From Myxococcales bacterium (GTDB lineage: Bacteria; Myxococcota_A; Polyangia; Polyangiales; Ga0077539): a stretch of 64,000 nt of DNA. The stretch's first letter is position 1. Each line of letters starts with the position of its first letter. Both the position numbers and the translations under genes were made by a program. The stretch lies in assembly GCA_016792845.1 (NCBI GenBank), contig JAEUKH010000032.1:1-64000 (forward strand), written 5' to 3'. The notes beneath the pieces were generated by a model. The model made no database searches, was not told the origin of the DNA, and worked only from the letters and a program-made list of their open reading frames with translations. This document shows, one piece after another, positions 8,420 through 17,149 of the stretch.

Positions 8420-8992
8420 GTGCTGTCACTAGAGTCTTCGACCGACCCGCGATGGGTCGATGTTGCCCTCGGCAACCTTGATGCGGTGCTCCACGATCAC
8501 CTGCACTGTGAGCTGAAAGCCGCGTCGAACGCGACCTCCCTGGTGGCGCGGTACGCGATGCACCCGCGGCTCGTCGAGGGCCTGAGCGAGCTCGCCCGCG
8601 AGGAGCTGGTGCACGTTCAGCAGGTGTTCGCTGAGATGGGGCGACGGGGCGTCGGGGCGCGGCCTCCGGGCGAAGACGGCTACGCGCGGGCGCTGCGTCG
8701 GGCCCTCGACGACAAGCGCGGCGACCCGCTCCTCGATCGGCTCACGGTGGCCGCGGTGATCGAGGCGCGCTCGTGCGAGCGGTTTCAGCTCCTCGCGACG
8801 CACGCGCCTACCGAGGCGCTGCGGGGCTGGTACCACGAGCTCTTTGTGAGCGAGGCGCGCCACCATCGACTCTTCGCCTCGCTCGCTGAAGAACTCTACG
8901 GCGAGGCGCAGGCCCAGGCCCGGCTGCGCGCCCTCGCAGCGCGCGAGGCTGAGATCATCGCCAAGGCCGAGATCGTCGCGAGGATCCATTGA
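8420..8992 (+). CDS. miaE: tRNA 2-methylthio-N6-isopentenyl adenosine hydroxylase
   Basis: A 190-residue ferritin-like di-iron enzyme that hydroxylates the isopentenyl group of ms2i6A37 in tRNA. The MiaE pattern is visible: MHPRLVEGLSELAREELVHV with EExxH, then VIEARSCERFQLL, then SEARHHRLFASLAEE with the second ExxH. I use the GTG at 8420, because the longer open frame to 8078 only reads antisense to selA. It overlaps the TTG start of the M28 peptidase gene, so the pair is probably co-expressed. Confidence 0.9.
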   Translation: MLSLESSTDPRWVDVALGNLDAVLHDHLHCELKAASNATSLVARYAMHPRLVEGLSELAREELVHVQQVFAEMGRRGVGARPPGEDGYARALRRALDDKRGDPLLDRLTVAAVIEARSCERFQLLATHAPTEALRGWYHELFVSEARHHRLFASLAEELYGEAQAQARLRALAAREAEIIAKAEIVARIH

Positions 8993-10485
8993 GGCCCCGC
9001 TGGGTTGCTGCGCTGGCGCTGGTCGCGTCGCGGGCCTGGGCTCAGACCGCGCAGCGCTGTGAGATCGCCGACCCTGACGCGGTCGCGCGCGTTCGGGCGA
9101 CGGTTGAGCGCCTCGCCGACGACGCCCTCGAAGGGCGCGAGCCCGGCACCCGCGGCGATCGGCAGACGGTCGAGTATCTCACCCGCGCGCTCGGCGCGTT
9201 GGGGGCCGAGGCCGCGGGCGAGCACGGCTACGAGCAGAGCTTTACGGTGCCCTACGGGGTTCAGCCGGGGGGCGCGACGGCGCTCACCCTGACGCGGGGC
9301 GATGAACGAATCAACCTCTCGATTACAGACGACTTTCGGGTCGTTACGGTGCCCGGCGAGGCGGCGCCCGGGAGGGCCGAAGGGCCGTTGGTCTTCGCCG
9401 GTCACGGCCTCGTCTCTGAGCCCGCCGGGTGGGATGACTTCGCCCACCTCGGCAGCCTCCGCGGCAAGATCGCGGTGGTGCTCGCGGGGCGGCCCGAGCC
9501 CGTCGACCCGGCGCGGCGGCGCGGCCTCGATCAGCACCATGTTCAGGGCTCGCTGTGGGGCAAGGTTCACTACGCGCGGGCCCGCGGCGCCATCGGGGTG
9601 ATCGTGGTCGAGACCGCGCCCGGGGCGCTCGGCGCGACGCCGTACCTTGAGGCGAGCGGGCAGGGCATCCCCGTGGTGCGGGTCTCGTCGCGGGTGGGGG
9701 CTCAGCTCCTGGGGGCGTCTCCTGTGCCGCTCGGGGCGCCGCCGACGGGCCCTCGGGCGTTGGGGTGGTCGGCCGCGCTGGTGGTCGAGACCGAGGCGCG
9801 GTCGGTGACCACCAGCAACGTCATCGCGCGCTTTCGCGGCGCCTCGCCTGAGCGAGAGCGGCTCGGGGCCTTGGTGATCGGCGCGCACCGCGACCACATC
9901 GGCCACGGGGTTCGCACCTCGCGCACGCCTGGCTCGACGGCCATTCACAACGGCGCCGACGACAACGCCTCGGGCACCGCGGTGGTGCTCGAAATCGCAG
10001 GCCGCATCGCCCGCGCGCGCTTGCCCCGGGACGTGGTGACGGTGTGGTTCGGGGCCGAAGAGTTGGGGCTCCTGGGCTCGCAGCACCTCGTCGCGCACCC
10101 GGTGCCGGCCACGGCGAACACGGCGGCGATGTTCAACTTCGACATGGTCGGGCGGCTGAGGGGCTGCCGCTTGTTCGTCGAGGCGTCACAGAGCGGGCGG
10201 GGCTTTGAGGCCGCGCTGAGAGCCGCCAACGGGCCGTACCAGTTTGATGCGCGCCCGTGGGAGCCGAGCCGAGGGAGCTGGGGGTCGAGCGACCACGAGA
10301 GCTTCTTGCAGGCGCACATTCCGGCCCTGTTCTTTTTTACGGGGCTTCACGACGACTACCATTCTCCGAGCGATGACCCTGCGACGTTGAACTATGAGGG
10401 GCTCGCGTCGGTTGCGGGCTTTGCCGAAGCGGTGCTACGAGGGGCCGCAGCGGCGCCCGAGGGTGATCTTCGGCCCCGCCGCTGA
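8989..10485 (+). CDS. Secreted M28-family zinc aminopeptidase with PA domain
   Basis: A 498-residue exported peptidase. The N-terminal 18 residues end in AWAQ and form a signal peptide. Residues 100-265 look like a protease-associated insert, and 272-490 hold the M28 catalytic domain. Likely zinc ligands and catalytic residues are His300 (GAHRDHIG), Asp324/325 (NGADDNASG), Glu357/358 (AEELGLLGS), Asp385 (NFDMVG) and His457 (YHSPSDD), so the enzyme looks intact. The start is a TTG overlapping the miaE stop. A DUF72 gene follows 9 bp downstream. Expected role: trimming peptides outside the cytoplasm. Confidence 0.9.
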   Translation: MRPRWVAALALVASRAWAQTAQRCEIADPDAVARVRATVERLADDALEGREPGTRGDRQTVEYLTRALGALGAEAAGEHGYEQSFTVPYGVQPGGATALTLTRGDERINLSITDDFRVVTVPGEAAPGRAEGPLVFAGHGLVSEPAGWDDFAHLGSLRGKIAVVLAGRPEPVDPARRRGLDQHHVQGSLWGKVHYARARGAIGVIVVETAPGALGATPYLEASGQGIPVVRVSSRVGAQLLGASPVPLGAPPTGPRALGWSAALVVETEARSVTTSNVIARFRGASPERERLGALVIGAHRDHIGHGVRTSRTPGSTAIHNGADDNASGTAVVLEIAGRIARARLPRDVVTVWFGAEELGLLGSQHLVAHPVPATANTAAMFNFDMVGRLRGCRLFVEASQSGRGFEAALRAANGPYQFDARPWEPSRGSWGSSDHESFLQAHIPALFFFTGLHDDYHSPSDDPATLNYEGLASVAGFAEAVLRGAAAAPEGDLRPRR

Positions 10486-10494
10486 CATCGCTCC

Positions 10495-11286
10495 ATGACA
10501 AGCTTTTTCGTCGGTTGTGCAGGCTTCGCGTCTCAGCGGGCGCGATACGTGACCAAACTCGGGTTCGTCGAGTTCGACTTTCGGGCTCAGGCCCCTTCAC
10601 CCAAGACCCTCGCAGCGATGCGAAAGGCGATGCCCGAGGGCTTCGTCTTCTCGGTGGTCGCGCCCTCGACGGTCTTCGGCGACCCTTCGTGGCCGCTCAA
10701 AGACCCGGTCAAGGTTCAGTCTGAATTTGATCGCTTCGCCAACCTCGCCGACGCCCTGGGCGCGCGGGTGATGGTGTTCCGTACGCCCATGGCGATTTCA
10801 CCGGGGAGCGTGGCCCTCAAGCGCTTCGAGGCCCTGGTGGCGCGCGCGCGCCGCGTGGCCGACGTGGTGGTCTGGGAGCCCGCGGGCCTTTGGCAGTACG
10901 ACGAGGCGCGCGCCTGGGCCGACGCGCGGGGCCTCGTGGTGGCGTGCGACCCCTTGCACGATGAGGTCGCGGGCGAGGTGGTCTACGCCAAGATGCGGGG
11001 CCTCGGGGCCGACACGGTGTACACCATGGCCCGCCTCGAAGACCTCGCGACGAAGCTCGAAGCCGTGGGCACGGCCTATGTGGTCTTCCACTCGGCCAAC
11101 GCGTGGCGTGAGGCCGTGGGCTTTCGCAAGCTCGCCGACGAGGTCTTCGCCGCCAGTGCCGCCGCGGGCGACGAGGGCGACGACGAGGGCGACGACGAGG
11201 GCGATGACGACGACTTCGAAGACGGCGAAGACGGCGAAGAAGACGACGATTTCGACGACGACGACAGCGACGAGGACGAGGCGTGA
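10495..11286 (+). CDS. DUF72 family protein with acidic C-terminal tail
   Basis: A 263-residue protein whose first 215 residues follow the DUF72 (YecE-like) TIM-barrel pattern: FVGCAGF at 5-11, a VEFDF strand, FVFSVVAP, VFRTP and AYVVFHSANAW. The last 40 or so residues are almost only Asp, Glu and Gly (repeated GDDE), an acidic tail not usual for the family. The biochemical role of DUF72 is not established; nuclease-like or metal-related roles have been suggested. The gene overlaps the next one by four bases (GTGA), pointing to tight coupling with the GGT-like protein. Confidence 0.85.
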   Translation: MTSFFVGCAGFASQRARYVTKLGFVEFDFRAQAPSPKTLAAMRKAMPEGFVFSVVAPSTVFGDPSWPLKDPVKVQSEFDRFANLADALGARVMVFRTPMAISPGSVALKRFEALVARARRVADVVVWEPAGLWQYDEARAWADARGLVVACDPLHDEVAGEVVYAKMRGLGADTVYTMARLEDLATKLEAVGTAYVVFHSANAWREAVGFRKLADEVFAASAAAGDEGDDEGDDEGDDDDFEDGEDGEEDDDFDDDDSDEDEA

Positions 11287-12389
11287 GCGCCGAGAAGACC
11301 GCGCCGGGTGCGGGGCCCAAGGCCGCCGATCGGCCGGGCCGCAACGGCCTCAAGGCGCGTCATCGGCTCGCTGAGCTGGCCGGGCAGCGGGCCCTCGTCG
11401 ACGGCGGCACCGCGGTCGACATGGTGCTCGCCGGGGCCTTGGCGGCGGCGACGCTGAGCAGTGAGACGGCGCTCCTCGGGGGCGGCGGCATCGTGGTGGT
11501 GGGCCCCGGGGTGGGGCAGTACTTCATCGACGGTCGCGCGCGGGCTCCGGGCTTGGGGGTCGACCGTCGTCCGAAGCATCCGAGCGCGGTGCCTGATCAC
11601 TGGTCGGTGGCGGTGGGCGGGCTCTTGAGCGCGGTGATCGCCGCGCAGGCGCGCTTCGGCGAGCTGAGCCTCATGCAGCTCGTGCAGATCGCGCTCTTGA
11701 CCGTGGGCGACGAGAAGCCCGAGCCCGCGGTGAAGGCCCGCATGCGCTTCCTCGATCGCTTCGGTCGCATCGGCATCGAGGCGCTCGAACGCGAGGGCCT
11801 CGTGCGCATGAGCCTCGACGCCGCGGGGCCCGTGGTGGGGGGGCTCTTGACCGAGCAAGACCTCCGCCCGGTGCTGACCCCAGTGGTCGAGCTCTTGCCC
11901 TGCACCGATGGGGCCCAAGAGGTCTTTGTGCCGCCCATGGGCTCGGGGCGAAAGACCGTTCAGACGCCGCCGCCGGTGCGCGACATGGCCGTCGAGAGCG
12001 TGGTCGCCGCCGACATGCATGGCGTCAACGCCGCGATGGCGTGGGCCCTGCCGCCCGCGGCGGTCGAGCTGCCGCGCGAGTCGGGCTTCGCGCTGCCCGC
12101 GATGTTGCCGCTCGCTGAGAAGGGCGTGCCGCGGCACCGCCCGGGGGTGAGCATTCCGCAGCCCTTGCCGCTGGCGGTGTTGCGCGAGTCGGGGCGGGCC
12201 TGGGCCGCGTGCGGCGTCTCGGGCGGCGGCGACGTGCTCGGGGTGCGTGACCGCGCCGTGAGCGAGCGCCTCGCCCAAGGGGGCGTGACCCTCGAACTCG
12301 GTCGCGAGCCTGCGAAATCAGCGCACGGGATGGTCGCGTGGGTCGAGCGCAAGGCGCTCGGCGATCAGATCATCACTTCATTGAAGTAA
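11283..12389 (+). CDS. Gamma-glutamyltransferase-like protein, probably inactive
   Basis: A 368-residue protein with the N-terminal GGT signature. GGTAVDMVLAGALAA at 41-55 and ETALLGGGGIVVV at 61-73, then FIDGRARAPG at 81-90, match GGT's GGNAVDAA, GIGGGGF and D-x-R-E-x-AP blocks. True GGTs are 500-600 residues long and self-cleave before a nucleophilic Thr in a TTH motif preceding a VxDxxGNAV strand. The matching strand here (SVVAADMHGVNAAMAW, 239-254) is preceded by VRDMAVE with no Thr. It therefore looks like a shortened, non-processing homologue. No signal peptide is seen. It is last in a four-gene operon. Confidence 0.7.
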   Translation: MSAEKTAPGAGPKAADRPGRNGLKARHRLAELAGQRALVDGGTAVDMVLAGALAAATLSSETALLGGGGIVVVGPGVGQYFIDGRARAPGLGVDRRPKHPSAVPDHWSVAVGGLLSAVIAAQARFGELSLMQLVQIALLTVGDEKPEPAVKARMRFLDRFGRIGIEALEREGLVRMSLDAAGPVVGGLLTEQDLRPVLTPVVELLPCTDGAQEVFVPPMGSGRKTVQTPPPVRDMAVESVVAADMHGVNAAMAWALPPAAVELPRESGFALPAMLPLAEKGVPRHRPGVSIPQPLPLAVLRESGRAWAACGVSGGGDVLGVRDRAVSERLAQGGVTLELGREPAKSAHGMVAWVERKALGDQIITSLK

Positions 12390-12393
12390 CCGC

Positions 12394-13218
12394 TCAGGCT
12401 TCGGCCTTGGGCTCGCTGATGAGCCGCACCGTGTGCGGGCGCGAGGGCGCCGTAAAAGCGCGCATCGTATCGGCAATTTGCCGGTTGGTGTCGAAGTACA
12501 CCTGCCAGTAATTGGCGTTGTGACAGTAGGGCCTCACCACCAGCACGGGGCCGAATTCAGTAAACTCGAGAATCTCGACGTCGGGCCCGAGCTTGGGGTC
12601 GATGTTCTTCACGTTGGCCCGCACCGCGTCGCGCAGCGCCTGCATCACCGCGTTGTGATCGGCCGCGCCTGACATTTGAACCTTCAAATCAACCCGGCGA
12701 TACTCGTTGGTCTGAAAGTTGAAGATGTCGCTGCTGAAGACCTTGTTGTTGCCGATGTAGGTGCGCACGTTGTCGGGCGTGTCGACGGCGGTCACGAAGA
12801 GGCCGATCTCGGTGACGGTGCCCGTGACGCCCGCCACGGTGACGAAGTCGCCCACCTTGATGGGGCGCAAGAGCACCATGAAGGCGCCCGCTGCGAAGTT
12901 GGCCAGCATCCCCGCCCAGGCCGTGCCGATGGCCAGACCCGCGCCAGCCAGGAGCGCCGCGAACGATGTCGTCTCGACCCCGAAGCGGCCCAAGATGGCC
13001 ATGACCAGAAAGATGTTCAACGCGACGTTGAGGGTGTTCACCGCGTAGGTGGTGATCGTGCCGTCGACGCGACGCGCGTTGAACGCGCGACGCAAGAGCG
13101 AGTTGACGACACCGATCAACCAACGGCCGATGACCCAGATGGCGATGGCGCTCAGCGCCTTCAAACCAAGAAAAAGGAAGGCCGTTTTGATCGTGGTGAG
13201 AATGACTTCAATGGTCAT
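12394..13218 (-). CDS. mscS: Small-conductance mechanosensitive channel (MscS family)
   Basis: A 274-residue inner-membrane channel that opens under membrane tension to release solutes. Two N-terminal helices are followed by the pore helix (residues rich in Gly/Ala: GAGLAIGTAWAGMLANFAAG) and the conserved beta domain starting LLRPIKVGDFVTVAGVTGTV, then the C-terminal alpha/beta region. The length matches E. coli MscS (286). I set the start at the ATG at 13218; the open frame continues upstream but with no family similarity. The stop lies 4 bp from the stop of the convergent GGT-like gene. Confidence 0.92.
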   Translation of the reverse strand: MTIEVILTTIKTAFLFLGLKALSAIAIWVIGRWLIGVVNSLLRRAFNARRVDGTITTYAVNTLNVALNIFLVMAILGRFGVETTSFAALLAGAGLAIGTAWAGMLANFAAGAFMVLLRPIKVGDFVTVAGVTGTVTEIGLFVTAVDTPDNVRTYIGNNKVFSSDIFNFQTNEYRRVDLKVQMSGAADHNAVMQALRDAVRANVKNIDPKLGPDVEILEFTEFGPVLVVRPYCHNANYWQVYFDTNRQIADTMRAFTAPSRPHTVRLISEPKAEA

Positions 13219-13568
13219 GAGACCCTCATTGGGTTGAAAGCCAGGCGCGTCGAACGAAGATGCACGACGCAACGCGTAAAGCTCTCTGTGCGGCGAGAAT
13301 CTGGCGTGAAGATCGTCACGCTGTAAAGCCCGCGACGCGCGAAAAATCGAGGGTTGCAGCAGTAAAACCCAACCTCTTTCGGTTGAGCGATGTACGCGCG
13401 ATGCGCGATGTCTTGAATGTGTATCGCCTGTGACACCCCTGTGGTGAACGGTGCAGGGGGCGCGCTTCTCAAGAGAGAGGGTCGCGTCGGGGCGGCTCCG
13501 AGGTGCGGCGCGTGCGAAGGGGGTCGACGCGGGGGCGCGGCCGTGCAAGGTGTCTCGGCGGCCCAACC
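13219..13568. other. 350-bp divergent intergenic region
   Basis: It separates the starts of mscS (leftward) and the NFACT gene (rightward), so both promoters should lie here. The part near mscS is clearly less GC-rich. The only structure I noticed is a small hairpin, CAACC at 13370-13374 with GGTTG at 13381-13385, and a nearby GGGTT/AACCC pair. I found no convincing sigma-70 boxes, small gene or RNA. Confidence 0.5.
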
Positions 13569-14930
13569 ATGGAGCTCGCCCAAGCCCTCAGCCCCGCGCT
13601 CACGATGCCCCTCGACGCTGTCACGGTGACGCCCGAGACGGGCCTGGTCACGCTGTCGTTCTGGGGGGCGGGGGGCGGCGTTCACCTCGTGTTGGGCCTC
13701 GGCCCAAGAGTGGTGGGCGCAGGGGTGCATCGCCGGACGCCGCGGTATGTCGCGTCAAAGCAGCATCCGTTGGTGGCCTTTCTGCGCGCCCGGGTGCTGT
13801 CATTGCCGCTCCGCGCGGTCACCGAGGGTGACGACGGCGCCCTCTGGATCGACCTCGGCGCCCTGCGGGTTGAGGCCCGCATCGGGGTGCTGATCGGCCG
13901 CCGCGGGAGCCTCACGGTCTTCGACGACGCGGGGGTCGCGCTGACCCGCTGGCAGAGCGAAGACCCGCGCACCCATCGACACCTCGACCCCACCGGGAGC
14001 CCCGACGCGGTGGGCGCGGCCCTGGTCGAGGCCAGCGACGCGTTGGTGCTCGAGACCCGACGCGGGGTGCTCATCCGGGTGCTCGGGCAAGAGATCAAGA
14101 AGCTCGCGCGGCGTCGAGAGGCCGTCGAGGGTGACCTTGAGCGGCTCGACGATGTGGCGCGGCTTCAACGCATCGGGCGCATGCTCCTGGCGCAAGGAGC
14201 GGGCGTCGCGCGAGGCGCCCGCGAGGCCACCCTCGAAGACTGGGAGACCGGCGGCACGCTGACCGTCGCGCTCGACCCGGCGCTGCCCGCGAAGCGCCAG
14301 GCAGAGGGCTTCTTCAAGAAGGCCAAGCGCATCGCGCAGGCCGAGGCGGTGATGTGGGCCCGGCTCGAAGAGACCGACGCGAAGCTGCAAGCCGTGCGGG
14401 CCCTTGAGGCCGAGATCAAAGCGCCCGACGCGGTGAGCCTCGGGCAGCTCAGCGCGTGGAGCGAGGCCGCCCGCAAGCTCGGCGTGCGCGTCGAGTCGTT
14501 GAGCGCTCCGGCGGGCGCCAAGACACAAAAGACGCGGCTGCCGTACATCGAGTATCTCTTCGAGGGCGGGCACAGGGTCTTGGTGGGGCGCGGCGCGCGC
14601 GACAACGACCAGCTCACCGGGCGCATCGCGCGGCCCCATGACCTCTGGCTCCACGCCCGCGGGGTTCACGGGGCGCACGTCATCGTGGTGATTGAGAAGG
14701 GGCGCCAGGTCGACCCGGGGCTCCTCGTCGACGCGGCGACCCTCGCGGCCCACCACAGCGACGCCCGCGGCGAAGGTGTCGTCGACATTCAATGGACCGA
14801 GCGTCGTTACGTCCGCAAGCCGCGCAAGAGCGCGCCCGGCGCCGTGGTGCTCGATCGCGAGCGGGTGCTCGCCCTGCGGGTCGAACCCGAGCGCCTCGCC
14901 CGCGCGCTCAAAGCCCGGGTCGAAGCCTGA
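13569..14930 (+). CDS. NFACT (RqcH/Rqc2-like) RNA-binding protein
   Basis: A 453-residue protein of the NFACT family, whose members bind 60S/50S subunits carrying stalled peptidyl-tRNA. Seen here are an NFACT-N-like N-terminal domain (1-170), a charged coiled-coil-rich middle (about 170-300), and a clear C-terminal NFACT-R domain with LVGRGARDNDQLTGRIARP then DLWLHARGVHGAHVIV and the ending RYVRKPRKSAPGAVV. Where Bacillus RqcH has an Asp-Arg pair in its N-terminal domain, my tentative alignment gives Asp-Gly (EGDDG). The start is the ATG at 13569. A Pth2-type hydrolase gene follows 91 bp downstream on the same strand. Confidence 0.88.
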   Translation: MELAQALSPALTMPLDAVTVTPETGLVTLSFWGAGGGVHLVLGLGPRVVGAGVHRRTPRYVASKQHPLVAFLRARVLSLPLRAVTEGDDGALWIDLGALRVEARIGVLIGRRGSLTVFDDAGVALTRWQSEDPRTHRHLDPTGSPDAVGAALVEASDALVLETRRGVLIRVLGQEIKKLARRREAVEGDLERLDDVARLQRIGRMLLAQGAGVARGAREATLEDWETGGTLTVALDPALPAKRQAEGFFKKAKRIAQAEAVMWARLEETDAKLQAVRALEAEIKAPDAVSLGQLSAWSEAARKLGVRVESLSAPAGAKTQKTRLPYIEYLFEGGHRVLVGRGARDNDQLTGRIARPHDLWLHARGVHGAHVIVVIEKGRQVDPGLLVDAATLAAHHSDARGEGVVDIQWTERRYVRKPRKSAPGAVVLDRERVLALRVEPERLARALKARVEA

Positions 14931-15021
14931 AGCGCAACGCCCAAAGGGGCGCCCGACCGGTACAAAGTGCAGCGCGCGGCATGCGTCGCGGGCGGCTTCG
15001 GGGTACACCGCGGCGACCCCA

Positions 15022-15765
15022 ATGGGCGAATACGACAACCCGCGCGACGACCCCGATTCGAGCCGCGCGCGCCGTGAGCAAGAAGACCCTTACGTTCAAC
15101 ACCTGGTGGTGCTGCGCGACCCGCCGAGGCCCCTCGCCGTGATGCTCGCGGCCGCGGTGCAGGCCGTGTGTCGCGCCCAACGCTTCGCAGACGATGCGCG
15201 GTACCGTGACGATTACATCGCCTGGTCTGAGCGCTCGTTTCGCAAGGTGACCCTCCGCGCGAAGGCGAGCGAGTGGCAGAGACTCAGCGCCCTCGACGCA
15301 GCCTTCGGTGAGGTCGATGGTGTCGCCGTCGTGGCCGCACTGCCGCCCGTGAGACGCTCGATGCGCCCCGCCCTGCTCGAAAAGCTCCAAGCGTGGACGT
15401 CGCCCCTGGAGTCGCTCCCCCAAGCGCCCCCGCAGCCCGCGGGCGCCGCCGCCCTGACGATGGATTTCGTCATCAACGGCGCGGTCTCGATGCGGGCCGG
15501 CAAGCTCGCCGCCCAGGTCGCCCACGCGGCCTTGCTCTGCTGCGAAGGCTGGTCACAGCGCGCCCCGGCGCCCTTCGCGGCGTGGGCCGAGGCGGGCCAC
15601 CCGAGCCGGTTCTTCGTGGCGCCTCCCGAGGCGTGGGCGGCGCTCAAGCGAAGCGTGCCCTGCGCGGTCATTCGCGACGCGGGGCTCACCGAGGTCGAAC
15701 CCGGGAGCGAGACCGTCATGGCCCTCGTCCCGGGTCACAGCCCGGGGGCCCTCGCGCCCCTCTGA
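15022..15765 (+). CDS. Pth2-type peptidyl-tRNA hydrolase, probably two-domain
   Basis: A 247-residue protein whose C-terminal half (about 145-240) matches the archaeal/eukaryotic-type peptidyl-tRNA hydrolase 2. MDFVINGAVSMRAGKLAAQ continues to VAHAAL, containing the GKxAAQxxHA signature (160-169), and ends in VIRDAGLTEVEPGSETV. The N-terminal half (24-120: QHLVVLRDPPRPLAVML, then FRKVTLRAKASEWQRL) looks like a degenerate second copy of the same fold. The enzyme class cleaves peptidyl-tRNA, freeing the chain and tRNA. It is downstream of, and on the same strand as, the NFACT gene. The start is the ATG at 15022; the longer frame runs inside the NFACT gene. Confidence 0.8.
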   Translation: MGEYDNPRDDPDSSRARREQEDPYVQHLVVLRDPPRPLAVMLAAAVQAVCRAQRFADDARYRDDYIAWSERSFRKVTLRAKASEWQRLSALDAAFGEVDGVAVVAALPPVRRSMRPALLEKLQAWTSPLESLPQAPPQPAGAAALTMDFVINGAVSMRAGKLAAQVAHAALLCCEGWSQRAPAPFAAWAEAGHPSRFFVAPPEAWAALKRSVPCAVIRDAGLTEVEPGSETVMALVPGHSPGALAPL

Positions 15766-15916
15766 CGGCGACGCCTCAACCTTTCAGAACCGATCGAAAA
15801 CAGAGCTGTCTTTGGCTCGCTTCGGCGCCCGCACATGGCCCGCAGGGCAGAATGATGGCGGCATCGTCGCTCGGGGCTTGTCAGGTGTGGGGCCTTCGCC
15901 TCAATCTTGTGCAGCC

Positions 15917-17146
15917 ATGGTGAAGGGTGAGTCACGATGGGTCGAGGGCTTGTCTGAGCCTACGCCGCTCCGTACGGGTACGACCTTTGAGGTCTACTCG
16001 GTGCGAGAGCGGGGGGCCTTGCGGCTCTTGTTGATCGCCCACCCGAAGCTCGACCTAGACGAAGCCATGGCCCGCGCAGAGCGCCTCGCAGAAGCGCACG
16101 AGGTGCTCGCCGGAGAGCACATTCCGGCCTTGTTGCGTCGCGGCGTCTGGGCTTCGCGCCCATGGCTGTTGCTCGACGCGCCCGCGGTGGTCGACGGCGA
16201 CGAGCTCTTGCGCACCCAGCTCGACCGCGGGCAGCGTCAACCCTACAACGCCGCGATCGGCCTGCTCTTGCGCCTCTCTGAGACGCTCCAGCGCATGCAC
16301 GCGCGGGTCTCGAAGCTGACCGGCCGCCCCTTCGCGCTCGGTGCCCTCGGGCTGGCCAACCTGTACTTTAGTGCTGACGGCGCGATGTGGCTCCTCGGCG
16401 CGGGCGACAACGGCTTCGCGCGGGCTCCGACGGCGTTGCCCATGGTGCTCGCGCCCGAGGTGGCCCTCGGCGAGAGCGCGGCGCCCTCGGCCGACGGGTT
16501 CGCGCTCTCGGCGTTGATGCGCGCGATGGTGCCCTATGTCGCGCTCCCCGGGCCGATCGAGCGGGTGCTCCGCGGGCACGACGCGAACACGCCCTTGGGC
16601 GTGATGGTGCATCAAACCAACGCCCAGGTGTGGGGGCTGCCCCACGCGCTCAGGCCCTCGCTCACGACCCTCGACCGGGTGTTTCGCGGGGTGCTGCGCC
16701 TGGTCGGCGAGACCCCATCATACGAGGCGCATTGCGCCCTGGTGGCCGAGCTCTTGCGCCACGACGAGCTCCAGCCGCACGGGGGGGCGCGCCCCACCCT
16801 CGAAGTCGCCGACGACGGGAGCTGGTTCAGCTTCAACACCCAGCCGCTCCAGCGTCTGGCTTCGCGGGCGGCGCTCAGGCGGGTGCTGTTGTGCATCTTG
16901 TCTCGCGCCGAGCAGGGCGAGACCTGCGATGTGTGGGCGCTCCTTGACGCGGGGTGGCCGGGCGAGCGGGTCGAGCCCGAGGCGGGCGCCAACCGGGTCT
17001 ACGTCGCGGTCTCGTCGCTGCGGCGCATGGGCCTGCGCGACGCGATCGAGCGCTTCGACGCGGGCTATCGTTTGGTGCCGGGGGTCGAGGTGTTGCGCCG
17101 TCAGGCCTCGCTCGGCCCGTCGAAGGTCGTGGGCTCGGCGGCCTGA
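15917..17146 (+). CDS. Kinase-like domain fused to OmpR-type winged helix
   Basis: A 409-residue cytoplasmic protein. Residues 10-260 read like a degenerate serine/threonine protein kinase. There is a RMHARVSKL..PFALGALGLANLYF block where kinases have their HRD loop, followed by GAMWLLGAGDNG in place of the DFG strand, but HRD and DFG themselves are missing. The last 85 residues (WFSFNTQPLQRL, then LLDAGWPGERV, NRVYVAVSSLRRMGL and GYRLVPG) are a good OmpR/PhoB-type DNA-binding domain. It may be a transcription factor controlled by a pseudokinase module. The start (ATG 15917) lacks a clear ribosome site. The stop is 3 bp from the convergent POT gene. Confidence 0.7.
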   Translation: MVKGESRWVEGLSEPTPLRTGTTFEVYSVRERGALRLLLIAHPKLDLDEAMARAERLAEAHEVLAGEHIPALLRRGVWASRPWLLLDAPAVVDGDELLRTQLDRGQRQPYNAAIGLLLRLSETLQRMHARVSKLTGRPFALGALGLANLYFSADGAMWLLGAGDNGFARAPTALPMVLAPEVALGESAAPSADGFALSALMRAMVPYVALPGPIERVLRGHDANTPLGVMVHQTNAQVWGLPHALRPSLTTLDRVFRGVLRLVGETPSYEAHCALVAELLRHDELQPHGGARPTLEVADDGSWFSFNTQPLQRLASRAALRRVLLCILSRAEQGETCDVWALLDAGWPGERVEPEAGANRVYVAVSSLRRMGLRDAIERFDAGYRLVPGVEVLRRQASLGPSKVVGSAA

Positions 17147-17149
17147 GGC

